DNA of 64,000 nt from Calliopum simillimum (taxonomy: Eukaryota; Arthropoda; Insecta; Diptera; Lauxaniidae): contig OX638368.1 in NCBI GenBank assembly GCA_951812925.1, positions 67,356,569-67,420,568 of the forward strand, written 5' to 3'. Position numbers and translations under genes: made by a program. Positions 55,584 through 64,000 of this stretch are shown one piece after another. The notes beneath the pieces are model-generated. The model saw only the letters and a program-made list of their open reading frames with translations. It ran no database searches and was not told the origin of the DNA. Positions within the stretch are counted from its first letter, which is position 1, and every line of letters begins with the position of its first letter.

Positions 55584-56405
55584 TTTCAATATTGTAGTCG
55601 GAAAACTTTTCTGGCTCCTGCCGGACTGTTTCCATCTTCCTTTCTAGCCATGTGCACTTTATGGTAGTCTCTGGACTAGCAGTTAATTGACACTATGTCT
55701 CTATTGGCTCTCGGGACAGAGCATCATTTAGTACGTTCAGTTTTCCTCGGCGATATTGTACCTCGAAATTATATTGTTGCAGTTCAAGAGCCCATCTTGG
55801 TATTCGGCCAGAAGGACTTTCAATCGAGTTAAGCCATTTTAAAGATAAATGGTCGGTGATTACCACAAATTGATACCCTTCCAAGTAAGGCCGCATTTTC
55901 CGTATTCCCCAAATTATTGCCAAGCATTCTTTTTCCGTTGGGGAATAATTTATTTCAGCTCCACTGAGGCGTCTGCTTGCATATGCTATCACCCTTTCGG
56001 TATCTTCAATTTGCTGCGTCAGAACAGCGCCTAGTCCGTAATCGCTGGCGTCGGTTTGTAATACAAACGTTTTGGTAAAATCAGGGCATGCCAGCACGGG
56101 TGCTTCTGTCAGTCTTTTCTTCAATTCTTGGAAAGCTTCCTCCTGCTCGGTGCCCCATTTCCAATGCTTCCCTTTCTTCAATAGTGCCGTTAGTGGGTGC
56201 ACGACTTCGGCGAATTCTGGCACAAAGCGTCGGTACCATGATGCGATTCCAAGGCATCGGTGAAGTTCTTTTAGATTTGTTGGGGGTTTTATCTGCTGAA
56301 TCGCGGAAATTTTGTCCGGATCCGTGTGCATGCCTTTGTTGGTCACCAAGTGTCCTAAATATTTGGTTTCCTGCTTGAAGAATTCGCATTTCTCCGGATT
56401 GATTT
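55584..56405 (-). pseudogene. RNase H of the Osvaldo-like element and link to integrase
   Basis: The RT end (YLGHLVTNKGMHTDPDKI region, then ELHRCLGIASWYRRFVPEFA) is followed by an RNase H with LQTDASDYGLGAVLTQ (Asp), PTEKECLAIIWGIRKMR (Glu), VITDHLSLKWL (Asp) and NVLNDALSREP. A TAG at 55693-55695 ends the frame. The same frame continues with LTASPETTIKCTWLERKM up to the hAT-type element, so this is probably a nonsense mutation. Confidence 0.87.
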
Positions 56406-57560
56406 TCAGATTCTCACGAAGACCTCCTGTAGGTTAGCTTTGTGTTCTTCAAGTGTTTTCCCAGTAACAATTATATCATCAAGGTAGGCGAATGCATGTG
56501 GCTCCATATCAGGGCCAATAACCTGGTCCAGCGCGCGTTGAAAAGTAGCGGGAGCAGAATGTAGGCCGAATGGCATAACCCGCCATTGGAAAAGCCCACG
56601 GCCTGGTACTGTAAATGCTGTGTATTGCTTGCTTCCTGTGCTCATCGGAATTTGCCAGTAGCCATTCTTCAAATCCAGGCTGCTTATGTATTCGGCGTCT
56701 CTTAGGCGATCTAAGATGTGTTGTATGCGGGGTAAGGGATAGGCGTCAGGAACGGACTTTGCGTTTAACTGCCTGTAGTCTACGCATAATCTCCATTTTC
56801 CATTTTTCTTTCGGACCAATACAATAGGAGCGCTATGTGGGCTATGGGATGGCTCAATACATCCTTGTTTAAGCAACTCATCAATTTCTTTGTTAATGAT
56901 TTCTTGCATTGCCGGATCCTTTGGAAAATATCGCTGCTTGATCGGTTGTTCGTCGCGCATAACAATTCTGTGTGATGTAATGTTGGATACACCGTGGAGA
57001 TTTTCAAATTTAGGCAATTCCACCTTCAAGAATTTATCTATTTGTTCTTTCTCTGTTACCTGGCCTTGGCGTATAGTGGTTATGTTTGCTGAGTTTGTTT
57101 TTTCAATCGTGTTTTCCCTCAACGTGATTTGGCTTCCACCAATCGTTAGCGTGGTTCCTACACGTTTCAAATAGTCCATCCCCAGGATTAAATCATCGAT
57201 GACGTCAGCAAGTATGAGAAGTGGTAATTCGCAGCTGTAGTCTCCTACTGTAAAACCAACATCCAGCGTTTTGTGAATGGCTTTTGTGGATCCGTCGGCG
57301 AATCGTATTATAACTTCGGGTATGTCCGTGGTTGAAATAATATTTTCTTCAGCTAATTCTTGCGCCATTGATTCTTTTATGAAGCTCCTGGTTGCTCCTG
57401 TGTCGATGGTGGCACTTACTATTTTACGTCCAATGGCAACGTTAGCAAGAATGTGATTATCTCGTACTTCAAGTGGTATTACTGGTCGTGAGAGGATCTC
57501 CTGGTAGACGGCTCCATCACCCCTCGATTCTGACGGCCGTCGTCCCCGTTTCCCGATCTC
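56406..57560 (-). pseudogene. pol: Protease and reverse transcriptase of the Osvaldo-like element
   Basis: Protease motif ATIDTGATRSFI with the later LILGMDYLKR flap-end motif. RT has WRLCVDYRQLN, SLDLKNGYWQIP, MPFGLHSAPATFQRAL and the catalytic YLDD (FAYLDDIIVTG). The frame continues from Gag without a stop and ends at 56406. RNase H begins in another frame at about 56405, so one frameshift separates RT from RNase H. Confidence 0.9.
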
Positions 57561-58681
57561 CGTCTCGTAGGTTCTGACGTTTCTCCGTCCACAATCCCAG
57601 CAGAACAGAACCTGTGCATTTCGGCAGTCTTGTGCAAAGTGGCCGCGTTGTCCGCATCGTCGGCAGGCTTCATGGGGCCTGATAGGTTCTTCGTTGACTT
57701 GAGTGGCTATGCGATGCCGCTCTGCTCGCTGTGGATGTGTTGCTGTAGATCTTTCTTTCCGTGCCTGGATATCCTCAAAATCTCCACTCAGAGTTATTAA
57801 TTCATCCAAGGTGTAGAAATCTCTTCTCTTTATATACAGCTGGTAATTTTCATGGGAGTTTCGGTAGATTCTGTCTAATTTTTGCTGTTCAGTATAACCC
57901 GCATGTCGCATCAAGTTTTGCATGCAAATGACATAGTCTTTGAATTTTTCTCGAACCTGCTGTCTCCTTTGGCGAATTTCGTCTTCCAAATTTTCAAAGA
58001 AGTTTGACGGCAAAAAGAATAAGAGGAAATCCTTCTTGAAAGTAGGCCAGCTCTGTCAATGTCTGTTGTTATTCCAAAACCATATTAGCGCACGATCCTT
58101 TAACAATTCCGGCATTGTTCTGGTAACAAATCCATGGTGAGGCCATATGTCTCCGTTAATTCTTCAACACGTTCCAGGAAGCTCAATGGATCCCTACCTC
58201 CATCGTATTTGATGGCCCATTTCCGGACTTGATCGATCATAGCCGAGTAATTTGTTGTTGGAACTACTTGCGTACATATTTCGTGTGTTCGGGTTTGTGA
58301 CATTGCTTCATGTGTATTTTTGACTTGAGTATTTGTTGTTGGTCTCACTTCTGCCGGTATCTCGAGCTGAGTTGTTTTCCCGTGTTCCTCCGATGTTATC
58401 TGCAGCTGAGGTGGTTGACCAGGATCTTCCGGTGGTATTTCGAGCTGAGTTAGTTTACTGTGACCTGGTACTGGCGACGTTGACCGTGAGTGTTTGATGT
58501 CTAGCTCCTGTAGGCGTTCCACTATCCCTTCGTCGTGTTCGCCGTCTGTGATGAAGTTGGCGAGACGTTTGCGTAGCTCCTCCACAGTTCCTGAGCTACT
58601 TAAGCCGAATTCCTCCGCATAGGCTTCCAGATCCTTTCGGCACAGAGAGTAGGCCCACTTGCAGCGCAGATTTTTCGTCAT
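57561..58681 (-). pseudogene. gag: Gag of the Osvaldo-like element with SAP domain
   Basis: It starts at ATG 58681. Residues ~12-45 form a SAP-type helix-extension-helix (LEAYAEEFGLSSSGTVEELR), then a Pro/Gln/Glu-rich linker with repeated QLEIP motifs, then a capsid start (KWAIKYDGGRDPLSFLERVE). A frame break lies between about 58020 and 58110. The capsid C-terminus continues (SNFFENLEDEIRQRRQQ...), then zinc knuckles CRRCGQRGHFAQDC and CWDCGRRN (the second lacks its His and last Cys). It then runs into protease. Confidence 0.87.
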
Positions 58682-58747
58682 GTTTTCGGTTGATGCCTTC
58701 GATGTTTCACTCTCTATATTTTTTTATTTATTTGTTTGAACCAAAAG

Positions 58748-58765
58748 GTCCCTGCTCAGGCGCCA
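58748..58765 (-). other. tRNA-Lys-type primer-binding site
   Basis: The minus strand reads TGGCGCCTGAGCAGGGAC two bases inside the 5' LTR. It matches the complement of the tRNA-Lys 3' end (GTCCCTGTTCGGGCGCCA) at 16 of 18 bases. Confidence 0.8.
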
Positions 58766-58767
58766 CT

Positions 58768-60332
58768 TGTAACGAACTCCGGTTACCCCCCGGTTCTATA
58801 GCTGGGATATACTCAGCCAATCCAGGATTCAAGGTTCGCTTCAAGAAAAATATGAGAGTGACGTTTTTATTATTCGTGTTTTTTTATTCAAGTTTGGTTT
58901 TGTTATAATAATGCAGTCTTATTGCTAGTAACAATGTTTGTAATACTTATGATCAGTTAAATGTGATGCGTTCTGTCGCTAAAGGTTGTAAGCTGAGCTA
59001 CGGTATTAGACGGCACGAATGGTACGACCCCTAATGAAAGGCAGGTATAGAAATGGAGTATTAGTTGGCCTCGAATAGAACGACCACTAATAGAAAGTAG
59101 ATGCAGAAATAGAGTATTAGTTAGCCTCGAGTAGAACGACCACTAATAGAGTAGAAATAGAGCATTAGTTAGCCTCGAATAGAACGACCACCAATGGAAA
59201 GTAGATGTAGAACTAGAGTATTAGTTAGCCTCGAATAGAACGACCACTAATGGAAAGTAGATGTAGAAATAGAATATTAGTTAGCCTCGAATAGATCGAC
59301 CACTAATAGAAAGTAGATGTAGAAATAGAGTATTAGTTAGCCTCGAATAGAACGACCACTAATAGGAAGTAGGTGTAGAACTAGAGTATTAGTCAGCCTC
59401 GAATAGAACGACCACTAATAGAAAGTAGATGTAGAAATAGAATATTAGTTAGCCTCGAATAGAACGACCACTAATAGAAAGTAGATGTAGAAATAGAGTA
59501 TTAGTTAGCCTCGAATAGAACGACCACTAATAGAAAGTAGGTGCAGAACTAGAGTATTAGTTAGCCTCGAATGGAACGACCACTAATAGAAAGTATGCTA
59601 GGGAAAGCAAAGGTATTAGGCGGCCACGAATGGAACGACTCCTAATGAAAGTAGCTCTTGCTGCTGTGAGTGCTCAGACTCGACTGCCTTAGAATAGAAC
59701 GACCACTAATAGAAAGTAGGTGTAGAACTAGAGTATTAGTTAGCCTCGAATAGAACGACCACTAATAGAAAGTAGGTGCAGAACTAGAGTATTAGTTAGC
59801 CTCGAATGGAACGACCACTAATAGAGAGTATGCTAGGGAAAGCAAAAGTATTAGGCGGCCACGAATGGAACGACCCCTAATGAAAGTAGCTCTTGCTGCT
59901 GTGAGTGCTCAGACTCGACTGCCTTACTACGACAGAACCTCAGCCTTTTATACAAAGTTTGTCTGCTATGCATAACAACAATTTTGCATGTCTTCTTTGT
60001 GATGCTGCTGCTGACCTTGATGCTGTGCACGTGGCTTCTGTATGCTGTTCCCGTTATTGTATGCTGCCGTAGTGTTGTTGTTGCCACCTGTGCGAATATC
60101 TATTGATGCACGTTTCGCTTGCCTGTTGCTAAGGGAAAAATCTTGTAACAGTTACTACTCTCTTTCCTTGTTTTTTTTTTCCTTCATTATTTTAATTCAG
60201 TTCTTGTTTTTCTTAATTCAATTCCTTATAAATTAATTAATGACTTATTCGATAAAATACTTAATCATGAAATTATAAAAATCTATAAAATATGTTGGGC
60301 CAAATATGTGGCCAAATATTTGGGTCCTGACA
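58768..60332 (-). repeat. 5' LTR of the Osvaldo-like element
   Basis: A 1565-base copy of 49737-51301. Differences seen are a c/t in GTTCTG(C/T)CGC, a g/t in CGTTTT(G/T)ATTATT and a c/t in TTCGA(C/T)AAAA. The TATA box is at 59944-59953. The tandem array is repeated at about 59021-59861. Confidence 0.93.
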
Positions 60333-61199
60333 ACACGAAATATTTAAACATAGATTTCTCGAAAGTTATGTGTGTGTAGATAGAACTCTGTTGTCCAAAG
60401 GTCGCGATATAGAGGACGCATTAAATTGTCTTTCTCTTTTTGACTAAATGCATCGCATACTACTATTCTTCAAAATAAGCTATGAAATGGTCTTACACGG
60501 TTTTTCTTTAATGACCATTTGAAAATGACACCATGGCGTGAAATATCATATCGTCAGACTAATTCTAATACGACGCATAATGGCGACATTTCTCAAAAGT
60601 ATGATGGTAAGTGGTATGGTGGAAGTTTGCAAATCTAATGATGCAGTTCGATATAAAATTTTAATTCGTTTGAAAAAATGGTTCGCTTTGTAGAGCTGGT
60701 CAAGATCGATGGCTTTTACGAGTTTTTAAATTTTTTTTTATTCAAGATGAGGCTCAAATTTATCTGCAACTTATGAAAGAAAAGTATGCCGTAAAATTAT
60801 AAAATGACGTAACTCGTTTTTCATAGTTTTGAGAAAATCAAAATTTTATTTTTATTCAGAAAAGGCAACAACTCCTCTTTCTTATAAAATCTATTTCAAT
60901 TTTCATAATTTTTGTATGGAGTTACTGCCTTTTATGATTTTAATTATGAAAAATATGAAAACAGGGTGTAATGTTTACATTTCATTATTTGGAATTTGCA
61001 AGAGAAGTGGAAAACGTAAAAAATTGGCGATTGGACTAAAATATAGATAAAAAATTGCATAATCCGATGGGGAAATAAAGTTTGAAAGGCCGTAACTTAA
61101 GTTGCGGCCTTATATTTTTTACGGCAGGAGCTAATTTTTAAATATAGGACTTATAAAAGACTCTTTCCATTGTTTATGAAAATAACAACCATTTAAAAA
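60333..61199. other. Non-coding stretch, no supported gene
   Basis: AT-rich DNA between the Osvaldo-like element and the non-LTR fragment. Short frames only. I see no repeat with a partner in the window. Confidence 0.5.
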
Positions 61200-61775
61200 T
61201 TTATTAAATAAAAAACTAAGCAGGTATGCCATCAGGCTCTGGACAAGAACTATCTTCAACAGATACAATATATTTCACTATAAGCTCTGGTGAAAATGAA
61301 AACTCATTGATTGAAACTATTGGGTCTTTATCCATGAAATCGAAATAATTTTCGAAGTTAGTTTATTGACTGTTTTTTTGCTTGTATAGTACTAGTGAAA
61401 GAACCAACTCGCTTTTTCTTAATTTTCATTTGGAGAAAATATATCTGTTGAAAATGATTTTTTAAACAAGTTGGCAAACAACTCATCAATAATTTGAGGG
61501 TTATTTGTATAACCTTCCGATGCCTTGAATTCAGACGAAAACCCGTCCGATAATTTTTAGAGTTGATAAAACCCCAGAAGTTCATGGGTTCATGTAATAA
61601 TTCAACTTCATTTTATTTATATAATCCGAATAGGCTGAAGCTGATTTACATTTAAATTCCAGAAACAAATGATCGTATGTTTCAAGGTCATTTTGATTTC
61701 AGCTACTGACGTATTTGTTTCATGCTCTATTACGACAATTACGGTAATTTTTCAACTCTTTCGAACACCATGGGT
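61200..61775 (-). pseudogene. CR1/Jockey-like non-LTR fragment (endonuclease-RT linker)
   Basis: On the minus strand, through several frame changes, the usual order of this linker appears: PWCSKELKNYRN, then FLEFKCKSASAYSDYINKM, NFWGFINSKN, a NNPQIIDELFANLF segment, and INEFSFSPELIVKYI followed by SSCPEPDGIPA. These match the region between endonuclease and RT in CR1/Jockey-type ORF2 proteins. It stops abruptly at 61200, before the RT core. Confidence 0.78.
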
Positions 61776-62399
61776 ATAAGTGAAGTTGAGTCATGTAAGT
61801 TTTTATTGTCAATTTGAAATAAAATACTCAATGGAGGCATCCACCACAGATAGGGCATGGAGAGCTTTGTCAACTACATTATTGTTAGTATCAGTAGCAA
61901 AAACCAAGTCAAGTTGTTGACCTTAACTGTTTGTTATACAATTAGTTGTAAATTTGTTAAAATTTTATCAACAAACATAGTATATAAATATATGCGGGAC
62001 GTTCCATGTTTTATTTATTTATTTATTTTATTATTTCTTCATGTTTAGTTATTACAAAATTAAGTTACCTGCGAAGCTTAGTGCTTATCTGCAGGTGGTT
62101 AGGTTTATATTATATTATATTTTACATGTTTATAAGTTTAGTGATAGCTTTAGTATTTTTAATTTTATATTTTGATATAGATCCCAGAATCTCATTAAAA
62201 ATTGAATTTATCTTTCACAAATTTTTGATTTATTTTTTTTATTTTTTTTTTCTGATTTTGCCTTATATAAAGTTTTTTTTTTTTGTTTAAAAATAACATT
62301 TTTGTGTTTAACTTTTCGTTTTAATTCTACGATGCAGAAGTTTTGTTTAAGAAGTATATATTCAAGATTTTCTTTCGAGTTTTGAAATTGGAAATATTT
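61776..62399. other. AT-rich non-coding stretch
   Basis: T-rich low-complexity sequence, including TTTATTTATTTATTTA at about 62010. Open frames here encode Phe/Leu/Ile-rich peptides typical of T-rich noise. Confidence 0.5.
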
Positions 62400-62619
62400 T
62401 TAAGATGTGGTGGTTAACGCATTCAGGACCTTAGTAATAACGTAATTCAGCTGTCTCTTTCCATACGAATTAAACGTTTCAGGAATCTCGAAGAGTCCCT
62501 GAGCTCGCCTTCTTGTATTGACAATGTGGCTTATGGGTTGTTGAAAGCGAATACCGTCGTAATACTCTAATGTGTTTATCATATTGAAAATCGTGTTTAC
62601 ATCCATAACTTTGAAGATA
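62400..62619 (-). pseudogene. CR1/Jockey-like ORF2 C-terminus (part 2)
   Basis: The minus-strand frame reads IFKVMDVNTIFNMINTLEYY, then NTRRRAQGLFEIP...GKRQLNYVITKVLNAL and a stop at 62400. The NTR...P...LNYVGPKLWNxL layout is the C-terminal signature of CR1/Jockey-type ORF2. The mariner-like element at 62620 splits it from 63936-64000. Confidence 0.78.
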
Positions 62620-63932
62620 CAGGGTGGCTGATTCGAACTGTTACCAACTTCAGATAGACTTATCTGACAGATGGAACATGACAGCTGTCTAAAAATTGGC
62701 ATGATGTTAGTTCATTCTATTGTCAACAAGTAACCAAAAGCATTTGCGCGTCAATTTATTGAAAATAAAAAATTTTCGAAATGGAATTCAAACGTAATAG
62801 TGTGATTGCTCTGTATTTGGCTGGAAAATCGCAACCAGCAATTGTTCGTGAGCTGAAACATTTAAAAGTGAATAAAATGTTTGTGTATCGGACCATAACA
62901 CGTTACAATGGTACCGGCAGCGTTGCCAAACGATATGGTGGTGGTCGGAAAATAACTGCAACATCACCAGAAATGGTTCGAAAGGTGAAGGCCAGAATTG
63001 AGCGAAATCCGAGACGCAGTGGCAGACAAATGGCTGCCGAGCTGAAAATATCGCGTGAACGAATGCAACACATATTGTCAAACAAGCTCGGACTAAAGGC
63101 CTTCAAGTTCCAAAAGGCGCATGATCTCACTCCTGCTCAAAAAAAAGTTAGGCTCGATAGAGCCAAGGAGTTGTTGCGCTTGCACGCCGCCGGAAATCTG
63201 TCACAAATTGTCTTCTCTGATAAGAAAAATTACTGTATCCAGCAATATGTAAACAAACAAAATGATCGGGCTTACTTGACAGAGAGGTCCTACGAAAATT
63301 TGAATGTTCGTTTGGCCACCAGGACGCAGGCACCACCGCATGTGATGGTTTGGGCTGCAGTGACTGCTGATGGGCGCTCACCACTCGTTTTTTTGGCCGC
63401 TGGCGTCAAAGTAAACGCCCAGGTGTATCGTGAATCAGTGTTGGAGGGTGCTTTACTACCGTGGGCACGCAAACATTTCGGTCGCAAGCCATGGACATTC
63501 CAACAAGACTCGGCACCGTCACACAAAGCTCGTGTGAATCAAGAATGGTTAGAAAAAAACGTTCCTAACTTTATTTCTGCTCAACAATGGCTCTCAAATT
63601 CGCCTGATTCGAATCCGCTGGATTTCTCAATCTGGGGTATGTTGGACAGGAAGGTCTTGACTAAAAAATACCAGAGCGTTGATGCGCTAAAAGTGGCCCT
63701 TCAACGAGAATGGCGCAAACTTCCACAAAATCAAATTCGTGCAGCATGCGACTCGTTCTTCGACCGTCTACGGGCCATAGTTAAGGCCAAAGGTGGCCAT
63801 ATCGAAAATCTCAAGTAGATTCTTAAAATTTGAACATTTCCCAACAATTATAGCGTTTGATCAATAAAATCTGTGCATGGAAACTAAAAATATAGTCTTT
63901 TGAATTGTTAACACTTCGAATCAGCTACCCTG
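62620..63932 (+). mobile_element. Full-length mariner-like element (DD37D) with intact transposase
   Basis: The inverted ends CAGGGTGGCTGATTCGAACT and CAGGGTAGCTGATTCGAAGT continue as GTTA for about 24 bases. The direct repeat ATA (62617-62619, 63933-63935) includes the TA target. It is inserted in the non-LTR fragment. The 1313-base length and intact ORF make it the best candidate for a recently active element in the window. Confidence 0.9.
62781..63818 (+). CDS. mariner-like transposase, DD37D type, intact
   Basis: 345 codons from ATG 62781 to TAG, the usual size. The N-terminal two HTH motifs (SVIALYLAGKSQPAIVRELK; ERNPRRSGRQMAAELKISRE) bind the element ends. The basic GGGRK motif lies between them. 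The catalytic core shows IVFSDKKNYCIQQ (first Asp), TFQQDSAPSHKA (second Asp) and NSPDSNPLDFSIW (third Asp), with 37 residues between the second and third, the spacing of the maT/DD37D group. The residue after the first Asp is Lys where Glu is common (SDEK), a point to test. No stop or frameshift is seen. Confidence 0.93.
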   Translation: MEFKRNSVIALYLAGKSQPAIVRELKHLKVNKMFVYRTITRYNGTGSVAKRYGGGRKITATSPEMVRKVKARIERNPRRSGRQMAAELKISRERMQHILSNKLGLKAFKFQKAHDLTPAQKKVRLDRAKELLRLHAAGNLSQIVFSDKKNYCIQQYVNKQNDRAYLTERSYENLNVRLATRTQAPPHVMVWAAVTADGRSPLVFLAAGVKVNAQVYRESVLEGALLPWARKHFGRKPWTFQQDSAPSHKARVNQEWLEKNVPNFISAQQWLSNSPDSNPLDFSIWGMLDRKVLTKKYQSVDALKVALQREWRKLPQNQIRAACDSFFDRLRAIVKAKGGHIENLK

Positions 63933-63935
63933 ATA

Positions 63936-64000
63936 ATTCGAACTAAACGGCGTTGAAGTTGAATAATCTTATCTGTATATGTTTTTGAAGCACTCCCCCA
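63936..64000 (-). pseudogene. CR1/Jockey-like ORF2 C-terminus (part 1)
   Basis: The minus strand reads WGSASKTYTDKIIQLQRRLV, the WG..Y...L..LQ.RA.RII motif that precedes the C-terminus in this family. Joining across the mariner-like insertion (direct repeat ATA) keeps the frame with the part at 62400-62619, so both are one disrupted copy. Confidence 0.8.

Larger units (their letters stand above)
49737..60332 (-). mobile_element. Osvaldo-like Ty3/Gypsy retrotransposon with long LTRs and a third ORF
   Basis: 1565-base LTRs (49737-51301, 58768-60332) differ at about three positions by eye, and the target duplication is ACAC. On the minus strand: tRNA-Lys-type primer site, SAP-domain Gag, protease, RT, RNase H, integrase, a 465-codon third ORF and the purine tract AGGGAGGGGA. 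Long LTRs and a lysine-tRNA primer are features of the Osvaldo/Ulysses group. The integrase leader is interrupted by a palindromic hAT-type element (54027-55575), and a Gag frame break is present. Confidence 0.92.

Noticed and set aside
1..64000. tRNA or rRNA genes
   Set aside because: Only primer-binding sites complementary to tRNA ends were seen. No complete cloverleaf or rRNA-like sequence was recognised by eye.

Overview
The window looks like transposon-packed nuclear DNA of an insect, most likely a fly. It is AT-rich and has no bacterial gene organisation. A 54-base intron interrupts a conserved WD40 gene. The mobile elements belong to lineages common in Diptera: Mag-like and Osvaldo-like Ty3/Gypsy, BEL/Pao, LOA/Bilbo-like non-LTR, CR1/Jockey-like non-LTR, four mariner/Tc1 elements, a PIF/Harbinger relic, a hAT-type palindromic element and several MITE-like or foldback elements. 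The species cannot be named from sequence alone.

Layout, left to right. 1-4724: a decayed minus-strand Mag-like Gypsy element whose 3' LTR runs off the window. 4725-7212: non-coding DNA. 7217-25906: a four-level nest, each level bounded by target duplications or readable junctions. A Gypsy element (TSD ATAT) carries a LOA/Bilbo-like element in its pol. That LOA element carries two long palindromic elements, at 14513-15283 and at 15951-22913 (TSD ATAT). The second palindrome carries a BEL/Pao element with a PHD finger and visually identical LTRs (16986-22680, TSD TGTAT). 26030-33150: relics, namely a Harbinger transposase pseudogene, a TA-flanked MITE-like element and an awd-type NDP kinase pseudogene. 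33155-34845: another palindromic element carrying three 147-base GC-rich tandem repeats.

35224-35579 holds the only convincing host gene: the first two coding exons of a DCAF10/WDR32-like WD40 protein. No later exon was found, so the remaining 28 kb may be one huge transposon-filled intron, or the gene copy may be truncated. That stretch holds three decayed mariners (35866, 38491, 39997), a BEL element inside a TA-flanked palindrome (42261-49266), a small MITE, a near-complete Osvaldo-like Gypsy with 1.57-kb LTRs (49737-60332, TSD ACAC) interrupted by a hAT-type palindromic element (8-base TSD), CR1/Jockey-like fragments, and a full-length mariner-like element with an intact DD37D transposase (62620-63932) inserted into one of those fragments.

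The most striking single signal is at the gag-pol junction of the 7.2-kb Gypsy element. A GTTAAAC heptamer abuts the gag stop codon and is followed six bases later by sequence that folds on paper into an H-type pseudoknot, a textbook layout for programmed -1 frameshifting. The second theme is the abundance of long near-perfect palindromes, several with internal tandem repeats and several used as landing sites by retrotransposons.
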